Positions 9,907 through 19,214 of a DNA stretch of 64,000 nt are shown here, in pieces; the stretch's first letter is position 1, and the number at the start of each line of letters is the position of its first letter. A model generated the notes under the pieces. The model saw only the letters and a program-made list of their open reading frames with translations. It searched no databases and had not been told where the DNA came from. The stretch spans positions 1,178,001-1,242,000 of the forward strand of contig JAACMV010000003.1 of the NCBI GenBank assembly GCA_010909725.1, read 5' to 3'. The translations under genes and the position numbers were made by a program. The stretch comes from Picochlorum sp. 'celeri'. Its lineage: Eukaryota > Chlorophyta > Trebouxiophyceae.

Positions 9907-11646
9907 ATGGAGGAGGTAGGTATCCGTGTTCTCTTGTCTGATTCTGTAGAAAGGCGAAGATGATCTCTGCGTTGGATGTCTTACTGTGTCCCCTGATCCT
10001 GCAGACGTGGCCTCTTTTCGAGAAGAAGATGAAATCTGCTCACTTGAGCAGTGCTGCGATTGATGCATTCAAGCATAATTATTCCCAGTTGGTGGCAGGA
10101 GTGACTGGGTTGGTACGTGGGACTTGGGTTTCGTGGGCTGTATTCTTGTCGGGTGTGCTTACTCTCGTGTGGATACCGTATGGGTGTAGGTTGCTGAAGA
10201 TACAATTGATCCAGTGGAATCTCTTCCATCGTTGGGTTCTTTGGGTAAAGATATTCCCAGGGATGTGGCTGATTTGTTACGCAAAACAGCTGTGCTCAAG
10301 CTGAACGGTGGATTGGGGACAAGCATGGGGTTGGAGAAGGCGAAGAGTTTGCTGCCTGTGAAGGATGGGAAGACATTTTTGGATCTGATTGCTGAGCAAA
10401 TAAAGCATATGCGGGCTGAGTTTAAAAGTAAGGTTCGGTTCGTATTAATGAACAGTTTTTCGACGAGTGAGGATACGAGAGCATTCCTGAAGGAGCATCA
10501 TCCGGATTTGCTAGAGGAGAGAGATGTGGAGTTGATGCAGAATAGTTCTTGTAAGGTTGATATGAAGACATTGCGACCGGCGTCGTATCCACAGAACCCA
10601 GAGATGGAATGGTACGCTAGTGTGCTTGCTCCTGCCTCTGTTTCTTTGTTGAAGCATCCTCTGGGACGGACTTCCATGACTTCTCGCGATAACAATGATC
10701 ATGTTGATGATGTAGGGCACCGCCGGGGCACGGAGATATTTACCCATCTCTGGTTGGAAGCGGCATGTTGGAGAGACTCTTGGCCGATGGCATTGAGTAT
10801 GTGTTTGTATCAAACTCTGACAATTTGGGTGCGACCCTGGACTTGCAATTATTGTCTCACTTTGCCAATTCTGGGAATTCATTTATGATGGAAGTGTGTA
10901 AGAGGACCCAGGGCGATAAGAAAGGCGGGCATCTGGCCAAGCGCAAGTCGGACGGTCGGCTCATTCTGAGGGAGAGTGCCATGTGCCCAGGTGAAGACAA
11001 GCCAATATTTGAGGACATCGAGGTGCACAAATATTTCAACACGAATAACTTGTGGTTGAATCTGAAGCACTTGAAGTCAACACTCGAGTCGTGCGGTGGC
11101 ACGTTGAAATTACCTCTGATTAAAAATAAAAAGACGGTCAACCCAAGGGATCCAAGCACAGAGAATGTCTTCCAACTGGAGACGGCCATGGGATCTGCAA
11201 TTGAGTGCTTTGAAAACTCATCTGCCATTGAAGTCCCCAGGACGCGTTTTGCTCCAGTGAAGACGAGCAGCGATCTCTTTGCGTTGCGCAGTGATGCATA
11301 CAAGATCACAGAAGCTTCTACGATTGCACTTGTAGCAAATGCACCACCATTTGTGAAACTGGATGATGAGCATTACAAGCTTGTCGATCAAATGGAATCT
11401 TTGACCCGAAGTGTACCATCTCTCGTTGATTGCAAATCTCTCGTGGTCAAGGGTCGCATTCAGTTTGGCCCACAGGTGGTTATTCGTGGATCCGTTGTGC
11501 TCAAACATGGTACGTTGATTCAATCTGTGACGCTGCCGATATATGAATTGCTAATACCACTTTGTATGTTGTATTCCCATGCAGTTGGAAATACAAAGGC
11601 GCAGATATTCGAGAGGGTTTTTGAAGATGTTGACATTGACGTTTAA
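9907..11646 (+). CDS. UGP: UTP-glucose-1-phosphate uridylyltransferase (UDP-glucose pyrophosphorylase), 5 exons
   Basis: Five exons (9907-9915, 10005-10112, 10190-10611, 10716-11509, 11585-11646) join in frame to about 464 residues, the usual length of eukaryotic UGPase. Landmarks in order are the nucleotide-binding loop KLNGGLGTSMG, FVLMNSFSTSEDT, the substrate segment APPGHGDIY created exactly at the third splice junction, and FVSNSDNLGAT. The first coding exon is only nine bases (M-E-E). All introns are GT-AG, 75-104 bp. The enzyme makes UDP-glucose from UTP and glucose-1-phosphate in the cytosol, for cell wall, glycolipid and sucrose-type metabolism. Its stop codon lies 3 bp from the stop of convergent HBS1. 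The nine-base exon is the least certain part. Confidence 0.93.
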
Positions 11647-11649
11647 ATT

Positions 11650-13398
11650 CTATTCTATTTCTAAAACTTTGCCCACAGCAAGCGTGCGGCCCCCGTCTCG
11701 TAATGCAATACGAGCGAGAGATTTGCAGTCATCAAAGGTTTCTAACGGCATAGGGAGCGAGGGAGTGATCTCCACAACCGCAGCTTGCCCCTTCAACAGA
11801 CACCTTGGCCGCTCCTTCTTCACCTCCCCAGTGTGCTCATCCACCAATGTCAATATTCTACTGATCACTCCCGTTTCCCGAGCAACATGAGCGTGTAACG
11901 TGACATTCTGGCCGTGTAAAAGCGGGATGACCACATCTAATACTATAATTTGTGCCTTGAATTTTTTTGCAAGCTTGACAGGATGTGATGGAGAGCACAC
12001 TACTGAACCAGCATGAATCAATGCTGGATCTGACACGGTGATGGTCACGTCCACAGTATCCCCCGCTCGCGCCAGAGTTACTGCTTTATTGTTGGAAGAT
12101 ATCGATTTGACCGTGCCTGACTCACCAGGTGGTGTCAGCGTGACTTTTGTGCCTGATTTCATGGCACCCTGATGAACCTTTCCTGAGACCACCACATTCT
12201 TTGAGCCCTTGGCATACGCCTCGGTTACAGACAGGCGTATCGGAGCATCAACGATTCTTGGAGCAGACACAAACGCATCGATTGTTTCTAATAAAGTACG
12301 CCCCGTGTACCACGACAAACAAGTACTGGTAGGGGGCTTGACCAGGTTGTCACCAGTCAACCCAACTGCTATTGTCCACTGCACCTTTTGCACATCATGG
12401 AAACCGTTTCTTTTCATGAAATCACTCATTTGCATTTTAATATCCTCAAACCTGTTCTTTGGATCATCGCACGTATCCAACTTTGTCACTACTACCGCCA
12501 CCTGATCAATCCCAAGGCTCTGAGCAAGCTGGACATGCTCCCTGGTTTGGCCACCCCCCGAAGGATTCGCGGCATTTGCCGCAGACATACCAGACTCGAA
12601 CCCACCATCAGATCCATCTATGACTACTAACGCCGCATCTGCTTGTGACGCCCCAGAAATCATGTTGGGAACAAAATCCCTGTGCCCAGGTGCATCCAAA
12701 AGGGTCACCTGCTTGTGGGGGGTTTCAAACCGTGCCATCGCCACATCAACCGTTACTCCTCGACTCCTCTCTTCTGATCTTTCATCCAGCATCCACGCCC
12801 ATGCAAAAGACCCTTTGCCTATAGCCTTGGCATCTTTCTTTGCTTTCGTAATCTCACGATCCCCAACCACACCAGTTTCATACAGCATTCTTCCCATGAG
12901 TGTCGACTTCCCCGCATCCACATGTCCTAACACGACCAAGTTCAACACCTCGCGACCATCCAAGCCTCCATCTGCTGCGGCTGCTGCATCACAGAGAGAC
13001 TTCAACCCAGAATCCAAGGAAAAGCTCCCATCAGAAAGGCCCATTGACTTCATATGCCCAGTCGGAGGCTCTGCATCTTTTCTATGAGGCTCAATCTTTC
13101 GAGAAGAATGAGAATTTGTGACTGGCTGCCCCCTCTGCTTGACTTGCTGCTGTGGGTGGTGCTCCTACAAACAAGCACAGAGAAGGAAATGAGTCTCAAA
13201 CTACCATATCAACGACAGCACAGCATTCCACCTATACCAACATACCATGACTCTTGATCCCGTGACAATTTCTTGCGCATTGCCATCAGCCTCTTGGTAG
13301 TCCTCCTCTTCTCCCCAGTAGTCGTCGTCATAGTCGTCGTCACTGTATCCGTCATCTAGATCGTCTTCGTCGTACCAATTACTTTTACGATGGGCCAT
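11650..13398 (-). CDS. HBS1: HBS1-like translational GTPase (ribosome rescue), 2 exons
   Basis: Exons 13398-13246 and 13164-11650 (intron 81 bp) give about 555 residues. The N-terminus starts with the acidic NWYDEDDLDDGYSDDDY element typical of HBS1 N-domains. The GTPase domain has G1 GHVDAGKST, G3 DAPGHRDF and G4 TKLD, followed by two beta-barrel domains as in EF-1alpha and eRF3. The acidic N-terminus and the G-domain sequence favour HBS1 over EF-1alpha. HBS1 pairs with Pelota/Dom34 to release stalled ribosomes in no-go and non-stop decay. The linker between N-domain and GTPase is short. Confidence 0.92.
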
Positions 13399-13474
13399 GA
13401 TGATATTAAATTATACTCTATGGGAAATATAGGGGTGTCTGCTTGGGTTCCCTTGCGCTACTGAAATTGAACTG

Positions 13475-13620
13475 TCACCCACTCAAACCAATAATAGATT
13501 TGCCTATTTTCTTCTGCTGCTTTAGGTATTCATTTGATAATTTTAATGAATTCAAGTGATCTTGGTCCCTGGCCAGACGCTCTCCTTCAGCCATGAGATT
13601 TTCGAGTTTGAGATTGACTA
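13475..13620 (-). pseudogene. Duplicated 3' coding end of Rubisco activase (isolated fragment)
   Basis: About 145 bp here is almost identical (4-5 differences) to the last 47 codons of the Rubisco activase gene at 15081-15230. It encodes the same tail from NLKLENL to IIGLSG with two amino-acid changes (LVREQ to LARDQ) and a different stop codon (TGA instead of TAA). Upstream it is joined to unrelated sequence; the open frame could begin at an ATG at 13696, giving a 73-residue product with a Leu-rich start. No activase core lies nearby. It is either a partial duplication or an alternative terminal exon; sequence alone cannot decide. Confidence 0.85.
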
Positions 13621-14032
13621 GCACAGTATAATATGCATGCTCTCGATCTGCTGTAAGAAGCAAGAGCAGGAGGTACAGGCAACTTTCCCTGTCCATCCAT
13701 GGACATCAGGCCTGCAAAGCGCAATGTGTAAGCTTGGGTCCCACATCAAGACCGAAAGGTTGACATCCTGCAACACCTTGACAGACCCTGGAGGTGATTC
13801 CCCTGTGCTTGGGATGAATGAACGGTACCACTACGCAGCCTAATATGTATTTGAACATGGAGTAAAGCAGATGTGATGATCTTTTGTTCTTGTACCCAGC
13901 ATTGTGGCACACAGGAGATGGATTGATGTATTTTACAATGGAGTGTCAATCTTCAGAAGGAAAAAAAAAGCACTGTTATGAAATATGAACATGTATCTAC
14001 AACTCTAGGATGTATTATCATCACTCTTCGAA

Positions 14033-14698
14033 TCACGTTTTATCAGTCACAGATGTTTGAGTCGTAATGGACGTCTGTGCATTGGCCACGTCCCCGGTAT
14101 ATGTGGCATCACCAAGTGCAACAGCAACTCCCCCATTCTCATCTCCTGTTGCCGCAGTGAGAGCGAATGCATCCACGCTATTCAAAACACTGCCATCTGA
14201 ATCTAATGATCCAGATAGATCAACGGAAGCCGTCGCATCTCCAGTGGGTCCCTGATACGCCTGATCCTGATTGATTGTTGCAGACACAGACTCACTTCCC
14301 ACAGCAGACACATCTGTCTTCAAGCAATCTATCCCCACTGGAGCACCCTCAAACTCGTCTCTGCAATTGACAGTAGCACTGAAAATAGAAACGGATGTAG
14401 TGCTTCCGCTCCCTGAAGCAGACCCGGTCGCCGTCGATGTATACCTCGTCTTCTCCCCAGTCTTGTCATCTTGAGTTGACCCTGTATACACAGCAGTCTT
14501 CTCCACAGTCTTGCGACCACCAATGCCATGAAACGTCGTTTTCCTCGTATAGTTTGGTTTTGAAACATCCTTTCTCCACCCGTCGAAAAGACCCATGAGC
14601 TTCCTGTTTCCCGGCAAGGACAATGCATGCAGTCCTGACATGCATCCTGTTGCCACCACAAGCCAGCACAGAATGACTCGTATACCCCACCGATACAT
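14033..14698 (-). CDS. Secreted Ser/Thr/Ala-rich protein of unknown function
   Basis: This 221-residue frame starts with the ATG at 14698. A clear signal peptide is present (VILCWLVVATGCMSGLHAL, probable cleavage shortly after). The mature part begins with a short basic region, then becomes low-complexity and rich in Ser, Thr, Ala, Gly and Asp with many TGSASGSGS-like runs. Only two Cys pair up in the middle (VNCRDEF and DCLKTD). I recognise no family. It could be a cell-wall, scale or extracellular matrix protein. It lies between the activase gene and the activase tail duplicate. Confidence 0.65.
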   Translation of the reverse strand: MYRWGIRVILCWLVVATGCMSGLHALSLPGNRKLMGLFDGWRKDVSKPNYTRKTTFHGIGGRKTVEKTAVYTGSTQDDKTGEKTRYTSTATGSASGSGSTTSVSIFSATVNCRDEFEGAPVGIDCLKTDVSAVGSESVSATINQDQAYQGPTGDATASVDLSGSLDSDGSVLNSVDAFALTAATGDENGGVAVALGDATYTGDVANAQTSITTQTSVTDKT

Positions 14699-15051
14699 GG
14701 AATACGAATGTACGAAACTTCTGTCGATAGCGATGTCAAATCAGAATTGCTTCAAACGCGTTGAGCATCGAGATACATTCTCTGCATCTGTCTCACGATC
14801 CCAGGTGGACCATGAATGGTTTGGCCATTCCAAGAAAATTCTAGTCTCTTATGAAGAATGAACAATGTCCTCTTCTGTCAGTCCAATACACGTCTATGAC
14901 ATACAATTAAGGGAAACGCGAGGTGATTCATGTACAAAGTTGGTTGGCAGGGACAGGATATGAGTGATCGCCATGCAAGGTTTGAAAAGCATTCGAAGAA
15001 TGGACAAGAAGAATGGATTTTGACAAATAAAGCAATCGGACTATGAATACA
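14699..15051. other. Intergenic spacer
   Basis: This spacer lies between the 3' side of Rubisco activase and the 5' side of the secreted protein gene. It should contain the activase 3' UTR and the promoter of the secreted protein gene. Beyond the inverted-repeat relic annotated at 15052-15080 I see nothing. Confidence 0.5.
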
Positions 15052-15080
15052 AAACAACCCACAATAGAGTTGATCTGCCC
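15052..15080. repeat. Degenerate copy of a transposon terminal repeat abutting the activase stop codon
   Basis: These bases resemble the right end of the 35-bp terminal inverted repeat at 54101-54135: the core CCCACAAT-GA-TTGATC-GCCCT is shared with three substitutions. The similarity ends exactly where the Rubisco activase TAA begins (15081-15083). No matching second terminus was found within about 1 kb, so it is a solo or decayed end. Confidence 0.5.
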
Positions 15081-16556
15081 TTAACCACTCAAACCAATAA
15101 TAGATTTGCCTATTTTCTTCTGCTGCTTTAGGTATTCATTTGATAATTTTAATGAATTCAAGTGATCTTGCTCCCTGACCAGACGCTCTCCTTCAGCCAT
15201 GAGATTTTCTAGTTTGAGGTTGACTGGCTCAAATTCCGGAAGGTTTTCCTGATGGACCAGTCGACGCCCGAGCTCTTTTAGATTTTCGTTTTCCTCCGAG
15301 ATACACCCATCGATGACATCATTCTGGATCCACTCCCTGATCTGGTTGTCATATGTCGCTGCACGGAGGGCTCCATAAAAGTCCAAGCTTTGGTTCGGGA
15401 ACGCCTTGAGCAATTCCACCATGTCCTTCTTTTCCAAGCCATCATCCTTGTACATTTGGAAGAGAATATTGGTTAGATCGTCCAAGGACGGTTGCCAGTA
15501 GAATTTCTCCATTCTTCCATCCCGTAAGAGTGGGGCAAACACTGTGGACAGGTCGTTTCCTGTCACAATCACTGGAATTCGTTGCAGCGGTGGCTCGTCC
15601 TCCCTCCAGTCGACATTGTATCGATTCACTTTATTTGGGTTGTCACAAATAGACATCAAAGTTCCTGTCACCATCTGATTGTTGACTGTAATCTGCGTGT
15701 TGTCAAAAATCCCGAGGCCTGCGTCAATATCATTGATCAGCAAGCAGGACAGCTTACCTCTCACTCTCGACATTTCCGCCGCTTTTCTATACCTATCTCG
15801 TATCATGTACCCTGGCTCACCTGCCCTCTCGCTCTCCAACTCTCCGGCAGACATCACAACCGCCTCCACACCCAACTTTTTGAAAGCCAACTCAGTCTGG
15901 AATGACTTTCCCTGTCCCTTCCCTCCCCATATACCCAGGATGAGAGGAACCTTGGTCATGGGATCGAAGCACCCAGCATCAATGAGATAGTTCTTGACAA
16001 TATGCATCACCACCGCGTCCAGAAACTTTGGCGCCACGTAATAGTCTCCCACAATGTTATTGTAGGATCTAAACTCATACCCACGCAGTGTTCCATCCGC
16101 AATATCACTTTGATGTCCCAAGAAGGACCCAGTGAAAATCGAATCAAGGTTCTGAGAATTTTGAGCAGTGTCTACATTCATACTTACATCCGATTGCCCT
16201 AATTCGTACAAGTAATCCGCATCCTTGGAAGATCCCCCAGTAGCTTCTTTTGCTCCCCAACTGGATTTCATTTCTGATATCTTCTTCCCTGTCGCCCTCT
16301 GCGGAGGTGTATCCACCGTTTCTACTACATCGCCTTGACCAATTGCCTCGGCAGCATCGACGCCGAAGCAATACATGACACTTCCATCGTCCAAATGCTC
16401 CACTACGACTCTACTGCTGTAGGATACTACCATCCTTTTCCGCCCATTCCTCGCATCATATCTCCATCGCGATCGCATACATTCTCTAAAAGACACCTTG
16501 TGATCTCCAAAAGCCATGGGTCGACGATATCCGCAGGATATCTGGTGCAGAGACAT
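15081..16556 (-). CDS. RCA: Rubisco activase (green type), plastid
   Basis: The 491-residue protein is read from the ATG at 16556; an earlier GTG is ignored. An N-terminal region rich in Arg, Ser and Val is the likely transit peptide. The AAA+ core is intact: Walker A GGKGQGKS at about 211-218, Walker B LLINDIDAG at about 272-280, and the sensor segment VTGND. The C-terminal conserved helix (LENLMAEGERLVREQ) and a Lys-rich tail follow. It belongs to the green Rca family, not red CbbX, and remodels inhibited Rubisco in the stroma using ATP. No C-terminal redox-Cys extension is visible. The last 47 codons are duplicated at 13475-13620, and a transposon-end relic sits directly after the stop. 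Confidence 0.95.
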   Translation of the reverse strand: MSLHQISCGYRRPMAFGDHKVSFRECMRSRWRYDARNGRKRMVVSYSSRVVVEHLDDGSVMYCFGVDAAEAIGQGDVVETVDTPPQRATGKKISEMKSSWGAKEATGGSSKDADYLYELGQSDVSMNVDTAQNSQNLDSIFTGSFLGHQSDIADGTLRGYEFRSYNNIVGDYYVAPKFLDAVVMHIVKNYLIDAGCFDPMTKVPLILGIWGGKGQGKSFQTELAFKKLGVEAVVMSAGELESERAGEPGYMIRDRYRKAAEMSRVRGKLSCLLINDIDAGLGIFDNTQITVNNQMVTGTLMSICDNPNKVNRYNVDWREDEPPLQRIPVIVTGNDLSTVFAPLLRDGRMEKFYWQPSLDDLTNILFQMYKDDGLEKKDMVELLKAFPNQSLDFYGALRAATYDNQIREWIQNDVIDGCISEENENLKELGRRLVHQENLPEFEPVNLKLENLMAEGERLVREQDHLNSLKLSNEYLKQQKKIGKSIIGLSG

Positions 16557-16833
16557 GGCTGTTTGACAACAGGAACAATTCACCTACGATGATATACACC
16601 ACAATGTCGAGAAATGTGCCATGGAAAAATGTTAAGGGACTCTTTTGCAGCATCCAGGTCAATATAATCGGCGCATCCATCCACCTTTTTGAGGGAGGGC
16701 TGATCCGATCTGCCCAGTACGAGAGCGCCCATCCAACAGTATCGATATCCCCCATGGCTCAAACCCAGTTCTAGAACTTCAGATCTGAAGAGACTCGTAC
16801 GCGCATTGCCTTGCACAGTATTACAGATTTTTA
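16557..16833. promoter_or_regulatory. Divergent promoter with AGATCT-centred palindrome
   Basis: This 277-bp spacer lies between the ATGs of Rubisco activase and the 2OG oxygenase. It contains the perfect 14-bp palindrome CTTCAGATCTGAAG at 16777-16790. Similar AGATCT-centred palindromes occur at 24550 and 27551 in other upstream regions. Function is inferred only. Confidence 0.4.
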
Positions 16834-17851
16834 ATGGTAGCCATGACAGTGACTCAGCCACCGATAATTGATGCACAAGGGTTGTTCAAGGATGCTACCA
16901 AGCGACACGTCACTGTGGACCCTGAAGAGTTTGGCAGCGTCGCTGAGCAGGTGGAGGAAGCGTCGAGGACGTGGGGAGTATTCCGTATCACGAATCATGG
17001 CTTTGATGAAAATATCTTGAAGGAGACGGTGGAGATGGTGCAGGAATTCTTCGATTTGCCCGATGGGACAAAGTCTTTCGTAGAGAGAACAGCCAACAAT
17101 CCTTCAGGTTGGTCGAATTCGGAGCTGACAAAGCAGGCATTGGATCTCAAAGAGATTTTCGATTACTGCTATATACCTCACCGTGACAAACCAGACGATC
17201 ACCCGAGTAATAGGGGCATTGATGGCTGGAATAGGTTTATAGATTCTAGAATGCGAGAGGTATTCTTGAGATACTTTGATCATGTGGAGGAATGCTGCTA
17301 TAGATTGCTGCAGGTGCTTTGCATAGCGCTAGATATTGATTATGAGTATGCCAAGGGGCTATTTACCGGTGAATCTTGTGGATTTTGTCGGATGAATTTC
17401 TACAAAGGATTGAAAGAAATAGAAAATGATGGGCAGAGGTATGGTATACACGACCATACAGATGCAGGTTTTTTTACAATACTGTGGACATCGATGGCAA
17501 GAGGCATAGATTTTTATCATGATGGGAGGTGGGTGACTCTGGAGCCATTGGCAGGTTCCTTTACAATAAATGTTGGCGATATGTGTCAGGTCCTGACAAA
17601 TGGTTTATTTGCTGCACCAGTCCATCGAGTCATCATCAAAGAGGATGCAAGGCGGTATAGCATGGCCTTTTTTTTTCAACCCGTCTCCCAAGGCTCGTAT
17701 CAAACCCATTGAGCCTTGCATCCAAAAGTCTGGTCGCCCAAGCATGTACAAGGATATTTCCTGGTCAGAATTCAGAAATCGTAGATTCAAAGGCGATTAT
17801 GCGGATGAGGGAAAAGAAGTACAAATTAGCGATTATTTGCATCATGAATAA
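16834..17851 (+). CDS. 2-oxoglutarate/Fe(II) oxygenase (IPNS/GA-oxidase-like), frameshifted at a T9 run
   Basis: The first frame codes for 292 residues of a 2OG-Fe(II) dioxygenase: an N-terminal DIOX_N domain (TWGVFRITNHGFDEN), iron ligands HTD (in HDHTDAGF) and His in APVHRV, and the 2OG-binding RYS. At the nine-T run 17668-17676 the frame is lost. The conserved C-terminus (SEFRNRRFKGDYADEG, then EEVQISD-like) continues in another frame to the stop at 17849-17851. With one T fewer the protein would be about 338 residues, the family norm. This is either a homopolymer sequencing error or a recent inactivating insertion; the catalytic core is complete without the tail. Substrate unknown. Confidence 0.85.
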
Positions 17852-18800
17852 AAGCAAGTAGTGGAGAGTCTCTCACTGAAAGAGAGCGAGAGACATGATG
17901 TTTCATACATCTGCAAGTGGGGATACTGGTCATGCGGCAGAGAGGTGAAATGCATCTATTTACAAGGCAATCCGTTCTGACTGAAGATATCAAGTTCAGA
18001 GCGAAACCAATGGAAGAAGTGGGCAGTAGTATTCTGTGTGGTCTTTTCCTTGCAAGTTTGTTCAAGACCTGAGCAAAGAGAGTGCTTTTTGACCAGTCAT
18101 GTTCTTGGACAGCGTTGCCTGCATAGTTGACGTCTAGGTCGCTCGTTGACAGTTGCGTTTCGTTGCTCACATTGCTTGCGAAGATAGCTTCGAACTTTAA
18201 AGTCACCATCCTCTTCATAGACCTTTCGTCGCTTTTGTCGAGCCGTTGTCTGGAGAAGATTATTGCCTCTACACATTCAGTCAAGTGTGCAACTTGTCAT
18301 TCAGTGCTTCCTGTTACATCATTGTCAAGAACAACACGTGGAAAAGGCACGTACTTGTGACACGCTTTATGTTTCTTTTGAGATATGACCTTCAAACTTG
18401 CAGTTTCATTGTCCGACAGATTGTCCATCTTCTTGTATTCAAAATGGTACTCCGCATCTCTTGGGCGGCGTGGTCTTCCCCTGGGCCGAGAAGAAGAACG
18501 GATCTTTGTATGTCCATGACTGTTGTCTGATATTTGCATGGCCTCGTTTTCTTCAAAGCTCCACTCAAAAGGATCCTCCACATCAGTGTGGTCATCGAAG
18601 AGGAAGAAGTCTCCATTCTGCAGGTGTGTCTTCCTGGTGGCACGCCTTCTGGGTCTTCCGGAGTCAACAGGCGTACTCTGGTTCCCAGTTTCTTCTGTTC
18701 TTGTTGCTCTTGAAGACGCCGCGCGCATTCTTCTAATCTTTCTCTCTGTATTATCGTGTACCCTGAAGTCCTCATCTAAAACTTCCTTTGATAGTGGCAT
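17826..18800 (-). CDS. AT-hook-containing basic protein, unknown function, 2 exons proposed
   Basis: Exon 1 (18800-18355) codes for a charged protein with an AT-hook-like SSRPRGRPRRPRD and a second basic GRPRRRATRK, so it probably binds DNA in the nucleus. The frame would stop soon after, but a GTACGT donor at 18354 and a pyrimidine-rich acceptor ending at 18250 join it in phase to a second open stretch (18249-17826), for about 289 residues. The exon 2 part contains ILLPTSSIGFALNLISS and no known domain. Exon 2 overlaps the end of the convergent oxygenase by about 26 bp. If the intron is not real the protein is 167 residues ending near 18297. Confidence 0.55.
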
Positions 18801-19214
18801 GGTAAATAACAGTATCAAAAAGGCACAATCTTTTCACATGTAGATTTCAAGTGTCACATGTTTACAGCAGTCAATGTGTTCTTATACTAAACTATACGCC
18901 CGGTCACCCGACCATATCAAAGTAGCGTTGACCCTCCTATCACCAGGTGATGCCCAGTCAACCCTCCTGTCCAAGGTCGACTATCGCGAACATGAATCGC
19001 AATATCTTCCTCATCTTTGGTCCATTTTGTCCATATTTTCTCCCGAAATATTCTTTTTAGATTCTGACCACGAATTTTACGATCCAGCGACTCGTATGAC
19101 ACTTTAATACAATATTACATTGATTTAGGGGTGCGAGGGAATTTAGTACACGCCAGGGGAGCCGAAGGAGCGACATCATGAAAAATTTTGGACGCCTATT
19201 TCCGGCCCTCGAAG
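18801..19214. other. Intergenic spacer
   Basis: About 414 bp lies upstream of the AT-hook gene and downstream of RPN2, both on the minus strand. Only short frames without ATG starts or similarity are seen. It presumably holds the AT-hook promoter and the RPN2 3' UTR. Confidence 0.5.

Noticed and set aside
13201..13398. Separate 65-codon acidic protein
   Set aside because: It is the first exon of HBS1, joined by a clear 81-bp intron.
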